Positions 1 to 7,137 of a DNA stretch of 64,000 nt are shown here, in pieces (the first letter of the stretch is position 1; each line of letters starts with the position of its first letter). The notes under the pieces are model-generated. The model was not told the origin of the DNA and searched no databases. It saw only the letters and a program-made list of their open reading frames with translations. The stretch comes from Chloroflexota bacterium (GTDB taxonomy: Bacteria > Chloroflexota > Limnocylindria > Limnocylindrales > CSP1-4), in contig JAJYNP010000022.1 of NCBI GenBank assembly GCA_021786265.1, forward strand, positions 10,264 through 74,263, given 5' to 3'. The translations under genes and the position numbers were made by a program.

Positions 1-461
1 AGGACGCCATGAACCGGCAGCTCTCCGCGGAACGGACGCGGCGCGCCGTGATCACCGAATCGGAAGGCACCCGCCAGTCCACGATCAACGTGGCCGAGGG
101 CGACAAGCAGTCGGCGATCCTGCGCGCCGAGGGCGACCGGCAGGCCGCGATCCTCCGCGCGGAGGGCTTCAGCCAGGCGCTCGAGCGGATCTTCGGTGCG
201 GCCAGGGGCGTGGACGAGAAGACCATGGCGCTGCAATACCTGGAGGCGCTCAAGACGCTCGGCTCGGGTCCCGCCACCAAGTTCGTGATCCCGGTCGAGT
301 TCACGGAGTTGCTGCGCCCCGTGACCCGCTACGTGGAGCGGGGCATGGCTGGACTGGCGCCCCGGGGCAGCACGGCCGCGCCTTCCGCCGCACCCCAGTC
401 CCAGGTGCCCGGAGCGAGCGGGCAGCGGCCCGCAACCGACGCCGACCAGCCGGCGAGCTGA
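1..461 (+). CDS. SPFH/stomatin-prohibitin family membrane protein, 3' part
   Basis: The reading frame is open to the left edge, so the 5' part (membrane anchor and most of the SPFH domain) lies outside the window; the ATG at 9 is an internal Met. What remains is the typical C-terminal half of a stomatin: an Ala/Glu-rich coiled coil with repeated 'AEGDKQ/AEGDRQ' heptad-like units, then an amphipathic 'FVIPVEF' strand that in this family helps oligomerise the protein at the membrane. The last ~45 residues are Pro/Ala/Ser-rich and disordered. Stomatins scaffold lipid microdomains and often pair with an NfeD protein, which is presumably upstream. The stop codon sits inside a short tandem repeat (450-487). 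Confidence 0.85.
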   Translation, partial: DAMNRQLSAERTRRAVITESEGTRQSTINVAEGDKQSAILRAEGDRQAAILRAEGFSQALERIFGAARGVDEKTMALQYLEALKTLGSGPATKFVIPVEFTELLRPVTRYVERGMAGLAPRGSTAAPSAAPQSQVPGASGQRPATDADQPAS

Positions 462-487
462 CCTCTGTCGCCGGCGAGCTGACCTCT
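450..487. repeat. 17-bp direct repeat across the SPFH stop codon
   Basis: CCGGCGAGCTGACCTCT occurs at 450-466 and again, perfectly, at 471-487 (period 21). The first copy contains the in-frame TGA stop, and because the period is a multiple of three the second TGA is in frame too. Similar stop-spanning duplications occur at 58076 and 62047. Confidence 0.9.
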
Positions 488-543
488 CGACACGCGGGAC
501 CCACTGGCCGAGAATCGCTCGAAACACCGCGCCCGGGGCCGGG

Positions 544-549
544 TATCAT
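544..549 (+). promoter_or_regulatory. Candidate -10 box of the response regulator-CpaE gene
   Basis: TATCAT lies 37 nt before the ATG at 587 in otherwise GC-rich DNA. The gene also has a Shine-Dalgarno (AGAGAGG at 576-582, 4 nt from the ATG), so this transcript should carry a short leader. No clear -35 is visible. Confidence 0.45.
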
Positions 550-586
550 CCCCGCGACCCGAGCGAGGTTGCCCCAGAGAGGTCAG

Positions 587-1777
587 ATGGCCGCCGCCAG
601 GATACTCATCGTCGACGACGATCCCGACACCCAGCGGGTGCTGGGTTACACGCTCAAGCAGGAGGGCTTTCAGGTCCTCATCGCCGTCGACGGCGCCGAG
701 GCGCTGCGGGCCCGCGAGCGCGACAGGCCTGACCTGATCCTGCTCGACATCATGCTCCCCAAGCTCGACGGGTACCAGGTCGCCGAGCGGATCCGTGCCG
801 AGGAAGGGAGCGTCGCGCACGTCCCCATCATCATGGTGACGGCGGAGACGGATATCGAGCAGAAGGTCCGCGGCCTGCGGGCGGGTGCTGACGACTACCT
901 GGTCAAGCCGTTCCACCCCGCCGAACTGCTCGCCCGGATCCGGAGCCTGCTCGCCCGGTTCGCCCCCCGCTACGCGGAAACCTCGGGTCCTCCGGCCGCC
1001 GGGCGCGTGCTGGCGTTCTACGGCGCCAAGGGCGGCGTGGGCACCACGACCCTCGCGATCAACGCCGCGATCGCCCTTCAGCGCGACCAGGGCCGCCGCG
1101 TCGTGCTGGTCGACGGCAACCTGCAGTTCGGGGACCACCGGGTGTTCCTCGACCTCGGCCTCGATCGGAAGTCGATCGTGGACGTGGTGGTCGCGCCGAC
1201 CATCGACCAGGATCTCCTGAAGTCGGTGCTGATCCACCACGACACCGGGATCGACCTGCTGCTCGCCCCTCCGTCCCCGGAGATGGCGGAGCTGGTCATC
1301 GCCGATCAGCACCACGTGACACAGATCATCGAGCTGCTGCGGCAGCGCTATGACTACGTGATCATCGACATCGACAAGCGGCTGGACGAGACGAACCTCG
1401 ACGTGATCGCGGCGTCCGACGTGGTCTTCGTGGTGATGACGGCGGACCTGTCCTGCCTGAAGAACGTCCGGCTCGTCCTCGAGACGATGTCGCAGCTGGG
1501 CATGGGATCCGGCCGCGTCCAGCTGGTCCTGAACCGCTCGACCGCCTACACGGGCATCACCATCAAGAACGCGGAGAGCGCCCTCCGGCGGCAGATCGGA
1601 TACCAGGTCGTCAATGACTACCGCGTCGCGATCACCGCCCTGAACACCGGCGCGCCGTTCGCGGTTGCCAGATCGGACACCGCCCTCGGCAAGTCGGTGC
1701 TCGAGTTCGTGCGCCAGGCCGACCGCCTGGACACCCCGGGCACCGATGCCACGGAGCTGGCTCCGGCGGCGACCTGA
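587..1777 (+). CDS. Response regulator receiver fused to CpaE-like ParA/MinD ATPase
   Basis: This is a cytoplasmic protein of 396 residues. Residues 5-125 are a REC domain with the acidic pocket VDDD (9-12), phospho-acceptor Asp54 in LLDIM and Lys107 in LVKPF. Residues ~140-390 are a MinD/ParA-type P-loop ATPase with the deviant Walker A KGGVGTTT (148-155). This order is that of CpaE/TadZ, the localisation factor of Flp/Tad pili, although CpaE often has a degenerate REC and this one looks intact. No other tad gene lies in the window, so a pilus role is unproven and phospho-regulated positioning of another complex is possible. The ATG at 587 is chosen for its Shine-Dalgarno; an in-frame TTG at 569 is less likely. 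Confidence 0.85.
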   Translation: MAAARILIVDDDPDTQRVLGYTLKQEGFQVLIAVDGAEALRARERDRPDLILLDIMLPKLDGYQVAERIRAEEGSVAHVPIIMVTAETDIEQKVRGLRAGADDYLVKPFHPAELLARIRSLLARFAPRYAETSGPPAAGRVLAFYGAKGGVGTTTLAINAAIALQRDQGRRVVLVDGNLQFGDHRVFLDLGLDRKSIVDVVVAPTIDQDLLKSVLIHHDTGIDLLLAPPSPEMAELVIADQHHVTQIIELLRQRYDYVIIDIDKRLDETNLDVIAASDVVFVVMTADLSCLKNVRLVLETMSQLGMGSGRVQLVLNRSTAYTGITIKNAESALRRQIGYQVVNDYRVAITALNTGAPFAVARSDTALGKSVLEFVRQADRLDTPGTDATELAPAAT

Positions 1778-1870
1778 CCCGGGTCGGCTCGTGCGGGGCG
1801 TCGACCGGGAGTGAAGCGCGCGTTTAGTCGCGGGTGAGCGGCCGGGGAGCCCCGGTGGATCGCCGCCCGG

Positions 1871-1876
1871 TAGGCT
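1871..1876 (+). promoter_or_regulatory. -10 box giving a leaderless comM transcript
   Basis: TAGGCT lies 7 nt before the ATG at 1884 and no Shine-Dalgarno is present, so transcription would start at or next to the start codon. Confidence 0.5.
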
Positions 1877-1883
1877 CGGGTCC

Positions 1884-3461
1884 ATGCTGGCGACGCTCAT
1901 CACCGCGGTCGTGGACGGCCTCGAGGGCGCGCTCATCCGGGTCGAGGTCGATGTGGCGCCCGGCCTGCCGGTCTGCCAGATCGTGGGCCTGCCGGACGCG
2001 GCGCTCTCAGAGGCACGGGAGCGCGTCCGCGGCGCCATCCGCAACAGTGGGTTCGCGTATCCCCAGCAGCGCATCACCGTCAACCTTGCGCCGGCCGGCC
2101 GGCGCAAGCACGGGGCGGCCTACGACGTGGCCATCGCGGTGGGGGTCCTGGTCGCATCCGGGCAGGTGACGGCGTCTGGCGGGGACTGGGCCCTGCTCGG
2201 GGAGCTGTCGCTGTCGGGGGAGGTGCACCCGGTCGCCGGGGTGCTTCCCATGGTGCACACCCTCGCCCGCGCGGGCGCCCGGAGGGTGGGCGTGCCGGCC
2301 GCCAACGCGGCGGAGGCGGCGCTGGTCGAGGGGATCGAGGTCGAGCCGCTCCTCGGGCTCGACGACGCCGCGCGGCTGGTCGCCGGCCCGCGGGGCCGCC
2401 GCGCCGCCCGCGCCACCCGTGCGGCCGCTGTCGCGGTGTCCGGCACCCTCGAGGAACGGACGGCGTCTCGCGGCCCGCTGATCGACCCGGACGCCCCCGT
2501 CGACATGGCCGATGTACGGGGACAGGCCGCCGCGCGATGGGCGCTGGAGATCGCCCTTGCAGGCGGTCACAGCCTGCTGCTGGTTGGACCGCCCGGCGCC
2601 GGCAAGACGCTCCTCGCGCGGGCGATCCCGGGGCTCCTGCCGCCGCTGGGCGAGCGCGAGGCGCTCGAGGTCACGGTGATCGCGAGCGTGGCGGGTCTGC
2701 TCGGCCCGGGTGACGGCCTCCGGCGGGTCCGTCCGTTCCGCGCACCTCACCACACGGCCTCGTACCCCGCCCTGGTCGGTGGCGGACCTCGGCTGGCACC
2801 CGGCGAGGTGAGCCTCGCACACACGGGCGTCCTTTTCCTGGACGAGCTGGCAGAGTTCGACCGGGACGTTCTCGAGGCGCTCAGGCAGCCGCTCGAGGAA
2901 GGGAGCGTGGTGATCGCACGGGCGCAGGGAGCGCTGCGGTTCCCGGCCGAGGTCCAGCTCGTGGCGGCCATGAACCCCTGCCGCTGCGGGTTCCACGGGG
3001 ATCTGGATCGAGCCTGCACGTGCGCGCCGGGAGAGCCGGACCGGTACGTCCGTCGGATCAGCGGGCCGCTGCTGGACCGTCTCGACCTGCGGGTCGAGAT
3101 GCCCCGGGTGCGCCCGACCGAGCTGCTCCTCGGGCCTGACCCGGAACCGAGCCCGGCCGTCGCCGCGCGCGTGGCAGCGGCGCGTGACCGGGCGCTCGAG
3201 CGGAACGGCGGGCGACTCAACGCCCGCCTGACCGGCCGCCAGACCATGGAGCTGTGCCGGCTCCACGAACGTGTGCGCGAACTGCTGGCGCTCATCGCGG
3301 CGCGGCGCAGCCTCACGGCCCGTGGGGTGCACCGGATCCTCAGGGTCGCGCGGACCATCGCGGACCTCGACGGCCGGGCCGCGGTCGAGGACGCGGACCT
3401 GCTCGCGGCCGCGGACCTCCGGGATCCGTCCGCGCCGGCCAGACCCGACCTGGCGGCCTGA
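1884..3461 (+). CDS. comM: ComM/YifB-family Mg-chelatase-like AAA+ ATPase
   Basis: At 525 residues this is full family length. The N-terminal ~170 residues form the Lon-like ChlI domain (VDVAPGLPVCQIVGLPDAAL at 23-42). The AAA+ core has Walker A GPPGAGKT, the signature FRAPHHTAS, Walker B LFLDELAEF and the zinc-binding-like loop AAMNPCRCGFHGD, followed by a C-terminal Mg_chelatase_C domain. ComM is a hexameric helicase that promotes branch migration when foreign DNA is recombined during natural transformation. The next gene is dprA, the RecA loader for incoming ssDNA, so the two form a DNA-processing pair. Confidence 0.95.
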   Translation: MLATLITAVVDGLEGALIRVEVDVAPGLPVCQIVGLPDAALSEARERVRGAIRNSGFAYPQQRITVNLAPAGRRKHGAAYDVAIAVGVLVASGQVTASGGDWALLGELSLSGEVHPVAGVLPMVHTLARAGARRVGVPAANAAEAALVEGIEVEPLLGLDDAARLVAGPRGRRAARATRAAAVAVSGTLEERTASRGPLIDPDAPVDMADVRGQAAARWALEIALAGGHSLLLVGPPGAGKTLLARAIPGLLPPLGEREALEVTVIASVAGLLGPGDGLRRVRPFRAPHHTASYPALVGGGPRLAPGEVSLAHTGVLFLDELAEFDRDVLEALRQPLEEGSVVIARAQGALRFPAEVQLVAAMNPCRCGFHGDLDRACTCAPGEPDRYVRRISGPLLDRLDLRVEMPRVRPTELLLGPDPEPSPAVAARVAAARDRALERNGGRLNARLTGRQTMELCRLHERVRELLALIAARRSLTARGVHRILRVARTIADLDGRAAVEDADLLAAADLRDPSAPARPDLAA

Positions 3462-3463
3462 GC

Positions 3464-4837
3464 ATGCTGGGCATCGGGTCCTGCGGACCGCTCGGGCCCG
3501 CCAGGACCGCGGACACGATCCTCCACGCCGCGCGGTCCGGGTCCATGGAGCCCTGCCACCTTGCCGAGGAGCGGCACGCGTGGGTCGTGCTGGCCACGGT
3601 CGACGGGGTGGGGGAGCGGACGCTGGCCGGCCTCGTTGCCACCCACGGGAGTGCGCGGCGGGCGTTGTGGCTCGCGGCCCGCGGCAGGATGGGCCGAGCC
3701 CTGGCACCGGCCGTTGACCAGCGGCGCGCGGCGATCCCCGCTCCGACCCTGGCCGGGATCGAGTCGGCCGCGCGTGATCCCGGACAGCGGCTCGCGTCGC
3801 TGGCCGCCGCAGGGGTCTGGACGATCACGCTCCTCGACCCTGATTACCCGCCGCGCCTCCTCTCGCTCCTCACCCCGCCCCCCGTGCTCTTCGGGCAGGG
3901 GGATGTCCGCGCCTTGAGTGCGGCGCGCGCGGTCGCCATCGTGGGCACGCGGCGCGCATCGCCCGCCGGGCGGTTCGAGGCATCACGGGCCGCCGCCGGC
4001 CTCGTGTCGCGCGGGGTGGCGGTCGTCTCCGGGCTGGCCGTCGGGATCGACGGAGCGGCCCACGCGGCGGCGCTCGAGTCGGGCGGCACGACTGTGGCCG
4101 CGATCGGCTCGGGGCACGCACGCCCGGGTCCCGCTGCCCACCGCTGGCTGGTGCGCCGGGTCCTGGAACGCGGCGCGCTCGTCGGGGAGTTGCCGCCCGC
4201 CGCGCGGGCGACCCGAGGCACGTATCCACGGCGCAACCGGCTGATCGTTGCGCTCGCGGACGCGGTGCTCGTGGTCGAGGCGCCGTCGCGCAGCGGCGCG
4301 CTGATCACCGCACACCTGGCCATGGAGCAGAGCGTGCCGCTCTATGCGGCCCCCGGCCGGGAACAGTCCTCCTTGTCGGCTGGATGTCGCGACCTGCTCG
4401 ACGACGGCTCCGCGCGCACCTTCACGGGCGTCGAGGCACTCTGCGCGGACCTGGGCTGGGAGCCCTCCGCGGGCGGGGCGGCGGACCTCCGGCAGATGTT
4501 GTCCGGGGAACCGGCCGCCGAGCCTGCTGCGACACTGCCGGCGAAACCGCCCGGGGAACCGCCCGTCGGACCGCCGGCGAGCCGGTGCACGGGGCTGGCG
4601 GTTCCGGGCGAATGGCCCGCCTCACCCGGGCGGCTTCCCTCGCTGGGCGCCCCGGAGCGCCAGGTGGCACGCGTCCTCTCCCATGGTCCCGTCACGATGG
4701 ACGAGCTGCTGGGAGCCACGCGGGCCGCTCCCGGTGAGCTCGCGGCCACGCTGACCCTGCTGCAGCTGCGAGGCCTCGCCCGCGTGATGGGGCCGCTGTA
4801 CCTCCCCGCGGGCCCGCTGCTCACCGGGGTACCGTGA
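3464..4837 (+). CDS. dprA: DNA-processing protein DprA
   Basis: The protein has an N-terminal SAM-like helical domain (HAWVVLATVDGVGERTLAGL), a Rossmann core with VAIVGTRRASPAGR, VVSGLAVGIDGAAHAAAL and the NRLIVALADAVLVVEA strand, a low-complexity Pro-rich linker, and a C-terminal winged helix (about the last 70 residues). DprA binds internalised ssDNA and loads RecA during transformation. It begins 2 nt after comM ends. An in-frame ATG at 3545 (MEPCHLAEERH) is an equally plausible start, since conservation begins there; the first ~27 residues look unstructured. Confidence 0.93.
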   Translation: MLGIGSCGPLGPARTADTILHAARSGSMEPCHLAEERHAWVVLATVDGVGERTLAGLVATHGSARRALWLAARGRMGRALAPAVDQRRAAIPAPTLAGIESAARDPGQRLASLAAAGVWTITLLDPDYPPRLLSLLTPPPVLFGQGDVRALSAARAVAIVGTRRASPAGRFEASRAAAGLVSRGVAVVSGLAVGIDGAAHAAALESGGTTVAAIGSGHARPGPAAHRWLVRRVLERGALVGELPPAARATRGTYPRRNRLIVALADAVLVVEAPSRSGALITAHLAMEQSVPLYAAPGREQSSLSAGCRDLLDDGSARTFTGVEALCADLGWEPSAGGAADLRQMLSGEPAAEPAATLPAKPPGEPPVGPPASRCTGLAVPGEWPASPGRLPSLGAPERQVARVLSHGPVTMDELLGATRAAPGELAATLTLLQLRGLARVMGPLYLPAGPLLTGVP

Positions 4838-4901
4838 CCGCGAAGCACGACCACGTCGCGGCGGCGAGACCGGCGACGGGGCCTGCGTTGCGTCCGTCTG
4901 G

Positions 4902-4907
4902 TACCCT
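4902..4907 (+). promoter_or_regulatory. Candidate -10 box of the CAP-protein gene
   Basis: TACCCT lies 9 nt before the ATG at 4917 with no Shine-Dalgarno between them. It matches the TANNNT spacing seen before other first genes here, so the transcript is probably leaderless. Confidence 0.4.
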
Positions 4908-4916
4908 GCAGGGCGG

Positions 4917-6692
4917 ATGAAGCGGGTCGGGCGCCCTGCCGGGTCACGCATCACCAGCCCCGCGCACATCGGGCCGGGGCCGTTGTGGACGGCCCTCCTG
5001 GTGATTGTCTCGATACCAGCCCTGGCGAGCGTCTACATGCTGTTCCTGCGAAGCCATCCCCGCGCCCTCCGTCTCGCCGTGCTTGCGCTCCTGCTGGCGG
5101 CGGCCGGGTCGCTCGCGGTGTTCCGCCTCGTGCCGCAGACGGAGGGACACCGGCCCGCACCGGTGGACACGCAGGCGGTCGCACGGCTGGCCACGCCGCT
5201 CGTGGCGGGCGTGGCAGGCGACCAGGCGATCGACCTGTCGTTCAGCGCGCCGATGGACCAGGGCTCGGTGCAGGCGGCACTGACCGTCACGCCGGGCACG
5301 GGTGTCCGGCTGAACTGGTCGGCAGGCGGCACCGTGCTGTCGATCCTTCCCGTGGGCGCCTGGGCCCCCGGCACGTTCTACACGATCTCGGTCGGCTCGA
5401 GCGCCAGGACCGCGGCGGGCGGCACCCTGGTCTCGCCGGCTCGGGCGGTGTTCCTGACGGAGGACGCGCCGACGGCGACGATCACGGCGGTCGACATGAC
5501 CGGCAAGCGGGCCAGCCCGTCGGCGGGGTTCCGCGTCACATTCAGCCGGCCCGTGGACCTCGCAAGCCTCAGGTCCGGTTTCCGCATCACGCCGGCCGCG
5601 CCGGGTCAGCTGACGACCGGGCTGCAGCGCGGTGACCCGACGGTCGTGACCTTCGTGCCGGCAACACCGCTCGCGGCCGATACGACCTACGTCGTGACGT
5701 TCTCCGCCCCGGTGCTCGCGTCGGATGGGATGGCGGTGTCCGCGGTGCCGCGGCTGGTCGTCCGAACGCTGGCCCAGCCCGCGATCGTCCGGACAAGGCC
5801 GGCCGGGCACGCACAGGGGGTCGCCGCGGACGCCTCCGTGAGCGTCAGGTTCGACCGGTCGATGGACCGCGCCACGACACAGGCGGCGTTCCGGCTCCTG
5901 GCTGACCCGGCGGGCACGAGGGTGCCCGGCACGTTCAGCTGGGTGGAGAACGACACCGTGCTCGTGTTCAACCCGTCGCGAGCGCTGTCGGCCGGACACG
6001 TGTACACCCTGACCGTCGCCTCGTCGGCCACCGCCGTGGACGGCACGCGCGTGTCGCTCCCCGGCGGCACGGCGAGCCTGAGGGCGTCCTTCCGGGTCGC
6101 CTCGCCGCCCGCCCCGGCCCAGAAGCTGACGGCCTCCCCGTCGCCGACCACGACCCCCGCCCCCAGGCCCGCTCCGACCCCTGCGCCGACCCCCACGCCG
6201 ACGCCTGCGCCCTCCGTGAGCGGGACGGCCCCGTGGCTGAGCGTGGAGCGGTACGCCCTGCAGCTGCTCAACTGCACCCGGACGGGCGGATGGGTCCGCT
6301 CGGACGGAAGCTGCGACGGGTATGGGTCGGGCAGGTACAGCCCATACGTCGCCCCGCTGAGCCTGAGCGCCGGCATCTCGACTGACGTCTCACGGCCCTA
6401 TGCCAAGTACCAGGCCGTGCGGGATGCCTGCAGTCACTTCCTGGACGGAACCCCGGGCGACCGGCTCGCCCGCGCCGGGTACACCAGCTACCGGTGGGCT
6501 GAGAACATCGGGTGCCAGACCGGCGACCCGCGCCAGGTCGCGATCAACTCGCTCACCTTCTTCCAGTCCGAGAAGTCGTATGACGGCGGCCACTGGGTGA
6601 ACCTCAAGAACCCGGAGTACTCCACGGTCGGGATCGGCGTCTGGGACTACAACGGGTACGTGCTGGTCGTCTTCGACTTCTACCATCCCTGA
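4917..6692 (+). CDS. Membrane-anchored Ig-like (Big_5) repeat protein with C-terminal CAP/SCP domain
   Basis: This is a surface protein of 591 residues. Two hydrophobic helices near the N-terminus (about 22-42 and 48-68) anchor it. Three SbsA/Big_5-type Ig-like repeats follow, each with the 'F(S/D)xxMD' and 'L..xxTYxV(T/S)' pattern (about 90-180, 190-285, 290-390). A Thr/Pro-Ala linker (about 405-432) leads to a CAP domain (about 440-591) with AENIGCQTG and a terminal VGIGVWDYNGYVLVVFDFY strand. CAP domains of bacterial SCP proteins are mostly of unknown biochemical role. The Cys-rich loop (LLNCTRTGG, GSCDGYG, DACSHF) suggests disulfides outside the membrane. Confidence 0.85.
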   Translation: MKRVGRPAGSRITSPAHIGPGPLWTALLVIVSIPALASVYMLFLRSHPRALRLAVLALLLAAAGSLAVFRLVPQTEGHRPAPVDTQAVARLATPLVAGVAGDQAIDLSFSAPMDQGSVQAALTVTPGTGVRLNWSAGGTVLSILPVGAWAPGTFYTISVGSSARTAAGGTLVSPARAVFLTEDAPTATITAVDMTGKRASPSAGFRVTFSRPVDLASLRSGFRITPAAPGQLTTGLQRGDPTVVTFVPATPLAADTTYVVTFSAPVLASDGMAVSAVPRLVVRTLAQPAIVRTRPAGHAQGVAADASVSVRFDRSMDRATTQAAFRLLADPAGTRVPGTFSWVENDTVLVFNPSRALSAGHVYTLTVASSATAVDGTRVSLPGGTASLRASFRVASPPAPAQKLTASPSPTTTPAPRPAPTPAPTPTPTPAPSVSGTAPWLSVERYALQLLNCTRTGGWVRSDGSCDGYGSGRYSPYVAPLSLSAGISTDVSRPYAKYQAVRDACSHFLDGTPGDRLARAGYTSYRWAENIGCQTGDPRQVAINSLTFFQSEKSYDGGHWVNLKNPEYSTVGIGVWDYNGYVLVVFDFYHP

Positions 6693-6696
6693 CGGC

Positions 6697-7008
6697 ATGA
6701 TTCGCGACGCGATCCTGCACCTGCTGAACGAGCAGCCGCTGATCGTCGACCTTCCCGCGCTCCCGGCCGCCGGTGACACGTGCGTGGTGTGCAGCAACCT
6801 GCGCATGACCAGCGGGAAGCGGCCAGTCTGGGTGGACCGCGGCGACAACGTCTTCGTGTTCCCCCTCGCCCAGGTGCGGTTCCTCGAGGTGCCTGCCGTG
6901 GCTGCGGAGGCCGGCGCGTCCGACGAGATGGCGGTCGCCGACCGCGAGCCGGACCCGGTGGAGCTCGAGCTGGACGAGGATCTGCTCCGGCGGATCCGCG
7001 AGACCTGA
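6697..7008 (+). CDS. Conserved hypothetical protein, 103 aa
   Basis: This is a small acidic cytoplasmic protein starting 4 nt after the CAP gene, so it is probably in the same transcript. The core reads as a compact beta-rich domain (LIVDLPALPAAGDTCVVCSN, VWVDRGDNVFVFPLAQVRFLEV) and the C-terminal third is Glu/Asp-rich. Codon use resembles the neighbours, and the ATG follows the upstream stop directly. I do not recognise a named family. The CVVC pair could bind a metal or form a disulfide, but that is speculation. Confidence 0.7.
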   Translation: MIRDAILHLLNEQPLIVDLPALPAAGDTCVVCSNLRMTSGKRPVWVDRGDNVFVFPLAQVRFLEVPAVAAEAGASDEMAVADREPDPVELELDEDLLRRIRET

Positions 7009-7123
7009 TCGCCCGGGACGGCACTGGCGACATCCTCGGCCACCGGCTCCGCGTGGCCTCAGCGCGGCCTGCGCGGGCGATCGCCAGCCAGTCGGCGGTG
7101 ACCGGGGCGTAAGGGGCGGGTGC

Positions 7124-7129
7124 TACACT
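7124..7129 (+). promoter_or_regulatory. -10 box giving a leaderless topA transcript
   Basis: TACACT sits 8 nt before the ATG at 7138, with no Shine-Dalgarno. The position fixes the topA start at 7138 rather than at the in-frame GTG at 7120, which would place the promoter inside the gene. Confidence 0.6.
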
Positions 7130-7137
7130 CCCGCCCG

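Noticed and set aside
7120..7137. GTG at 7120 as the topA start
   Set aside because: The frame overlaps the TACACT promoter box, and topoisomerase I proteins begin at the MTKNLVVVESPAKA block.
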